In this document: positions 62,765-64,000 of the stretch, one piece after another
Position numbering within the stretch: the stretch's first letter is position 1
How the letters are laid out: each line of letters starts with the position of its first letter
Source: Distichodus sexfasciatus
Taxonomy: Eukaryota > Chordata > Actinopteri > Characiformes > Distichodontidae
Assembly: GCA_032718565.1 (NCBI GenBank)
Contig: JAVGVS010000308.1
Span: forward strand, 62,001 to 126,000
Direction: 5' to 3'
DNA: 64,000 bases
Translations under genes and position numbers: made by a program
Notes under the pieces: model-generated
Told to the model about the DNA's origin: nothing
Database searches by the model: none
The model's input: the letters and a program-made list of their open reading frames with translations, nothing else

Positions 62765-63064
62765 AGTGCGTGGTCTCCCTGAGTTTTCTTCAGAGTGACT
62801 TTGGCTTATGATGGTTGTTAATGATGATCACCTTATGTGAGCCCATCATAAGGGAATAAATATCCCCATACTTCTTCTGCAGCTGCTGAAAGAATATGTG
62901 AGGAGGACTGTCACTCCGGAGACTGAGAAGGCTCCTCGATGATTGGAAGAAGGAAGGCTCGGAGGACTTTTATCTTCTGCTAGAAAGCCATGCATTTTCT
63001 TTTTGAGGTAAAGCATTACCATCATTACTGCAGCAAATGCACAGCTACAACTAAACCATGCCAT
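62765..63064 (-). pseudogene. cyp17a1: cyp17a1 exon 1 (disrupted)
   Basis: ATG at 63064 opens MAWFSCSCAFAAVMMVMLYL, then KKKMHGF and SPPSLP, which is the P450 signal anchor, basic stop-transfer and proline hinge. After the hinge the expected LPIIG and then SLLSLRSDSPPHIFFQQLQK and KYGDIYSLMMGSHK appear in two further frames, so at least two indels are needed. Near the 3' end, INNHH, AKV and GRPRT again lie in different frames. Reading straight through gives a TGA at 62846-62848. The donor gtaagt after GRPRT is intact. Confidence 0.85.
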
Positions 63065-63124
63065 CCTAAGGTGTTTGTATGCTGTTCAGCACATTAACAT
63101 CAAGCAGTATGATCTCTGGTATTC

Positions 63125-63190
63125 CACAGGAGGTGAGAAAGCTGACGGGGGATTTTTATACGGTTTCTTCAATGCCACATCCTTGAACCC
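63125..63190 (-). promoter_or_regulatory. cyp17a1: cyp17a1 core promoter (TATA box)
   Basis: On the minus strand a TATAAAA lies at 63154-63160, about 90 bp upstream of the ATG at 63064, which suits a start site near 63125. Just upstream, minus-strand TTCAAGGATG (about 63177-63187) keeps the CAAGG core of an NR5A1/SF-1 half-site, the usual steroidogenic activator. The match beyond the core is poor. The TATA call is direct, and the SF-1 call is a guess. Confidence 0.5.
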
Positions 63191-63824
63191 AGAATATTTC
63201 CACCTCAGTTATCTTAAATAGTCAATGTCAATTTCAATTCAAAAAGTCACCCAGCTGTAAATTCTCTGCATGTTTTAATATTTAGTAGTGTGTGTACGTA
63301 CATGGAAAACAAGAAAATTCTACTATTTGCTCAAGCCAAAATATGAGCACAACCTTTTAGAAAAGGCTATGCAAATGTTATTGATAAGTACCTTCACGTG
63401 CAAAACGATGCTTTACTTATGCCCCATTCAGCAAAAAAAGTATTAATAATAATAATAATAAGATAATAATATATTAAAAAGGTGTGAAAGTAGTAAAAAA
63501 CTTCACCTAAAGAATGCAAGTTATTTTATATATTTATGCGATAAGATCCCAAAAGGACTAGCTTTAAGTTAGTTGATTTTATGAATGTTTTGATTGTTTT
63601 TCTTTTAATTCGTATTTATTAATTTATTTGTCTGTTTTAAAGTGATTTTAGTTGATTTTTTTATTTTGGGCGTAGTATCTAATCATAGTATATTTACAAA
63701 ATATACATAGTGCCTAAACTATCATGGATCTAATTGCTTTTTTCAGTTATTTGTACCAAATAATAGATGTCACACCACATTGCAAATAAGCAATAAATTA
63801 AATTAGTTTGTATTATTGTTGTTG

Positions 63825-63883
<59 letters not shown>

Positions 63884-64000
63884 ACAACAACAATATATAT
63901 ATATATATAAAGCACATGCGCGTTTCGCGGTTCTGCAGGGGACGATGGTGGTTTGTCCTCGCTGCCTGCAGCGCAGCTGCAGTTGGCGTATTTCATGGAC
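63191..64000. other. Upstream of cyp17a1 to window end
   Basis: AT-rich unique DNA, a short (AAT)n near 63445, a (TA)n array flanked by complementary GTT/AAC repeats at 63812-63900, and a final 90 bp that turns abruptly GC-rich. Confidence 0.5.
63812..63900. repeat. (TA)n palindrome flanked by GTT/AAC triplets
   Basis: attgttgttgttatatat on the left and ataacaacaacaatatat on the right enclose a (TA)n core, giving a near-perfect palindrome able to extrude as a cruciform. Confidence 0.85.

Larger units (their letters stand above)
58931..63064 (-). pseudogene. cyp17a1: cyp17a1 locus, eight exons, multiply frameshifted
   Basis: Cyp17a1 is the microsomal cytochrome P450 that 17-alpha-hydroxylates pregnenolone and progesterone and cleaves the C17-C20 bond, making androgen precursors. 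All eight expected exons lie in order on the minus strand next to wbp1l, as in other vertebrates. Recognisable motifs are the N-terminal membrane anchor followed by KSPPSLP, the I-helix FGAGVETTTT with the oxygen-activating Glu-Thr, and the heme loop FGAGLRVCLG with the Cys ligand. The frame is broken. Exon 1 has several indels and an in-frame TGA; exon 2 an in-frame TAA at 62554-62556; exon 6 several deletions and a TAG at its end; exon 7 several 1-base indels; exon 8 a 1-base loss before the heme loop. Exons 3-5 are clean. Introns are kept, so it is not a retrocopy. Alternatives are local assembly error, or a decayed duplicate with an intact copy elsewhere. Confidence 0.85.

Noticed and set aside
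58931..63064. Processed (retrotransposed) cyp17a1 pseudogene
   Set aside because: Introns, most splice sites, a TATA promoter and syntenic position are all retained.

Overview
The window is vertebrate nuclear DNA, almost certainly from a teleost fish. The evidence is spliced genes with large AT-rich introns, dense MITE-type DNA transposons, a tRNA-derived SINE family, an L2-type LINE tail, long (TA)n and (GT)n tracts, and a gene set (fbxw4, wbp1l, cyp17a1) that matches the human 10q24 neighbourhood. The abundance of small DNA elements and the SINE type suggest an ostariophysan, but I cannot name the species.

Layout. (1) 1-27,966: the 3' half of fbxw4 on the + strand, with the last four coding exons at 9,367, 21,272, 27,165 and 27,795. 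The F-box and first WD exons lie off the left edge. Its introns are 9+, 11.8, 5.8 and 0.5 kb and are packed with transposon relics, with some clean non-repetitive stretches between them. In vertebrates the fbxw4 introns are known to carry fgf8 enhancers. (2) 27,967-40,640: a gene-poor interval with repeats, a 345 bp AT array and one weak exon-like segment. (3) 40,830-57,123: complete wbp1l on the + strand, with a CpG-rich TATA-less promoter, two alternative first exons, three shared coding exons and a roughly 4 kb 3' UTR that carries transposons. (4) 58,931-63,160: a cyp17a1 locus on the - strand. All eight exons are recognisable and in order, and a TATA box is in place.

The most notable result is the state of cyp17a1. 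Exons 1, 2, 6, 7 and 8 carry frameshifts and in-frame stops, whereas exons 3, 4 and 5 (about 520 bp) are perfectly open with good splice sites apart from one weak donor. Introns are retained, so this is not a retrocopy. The flanking fbxw4 and wbp1l exons are intact, which argues against general sequence noise. Either the species has a dying or mosaic cyp17a1 at the ancestral position, with a functional copy elsewhere, or there is local assembly error.

Other points of interest are a short wbp1l first exon encoding MPFLLGLRQ, which matches a known mammalian isoform; a perfect 57 bp inverted repeat about 4 kb apart around the wbp1l 3' UTR; a foldback hairpin in an fbxw4 intron; and several nested transposon insertions. 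I found no CRISPR, prokaryotic, viral or intact autonomous-transposon genes.
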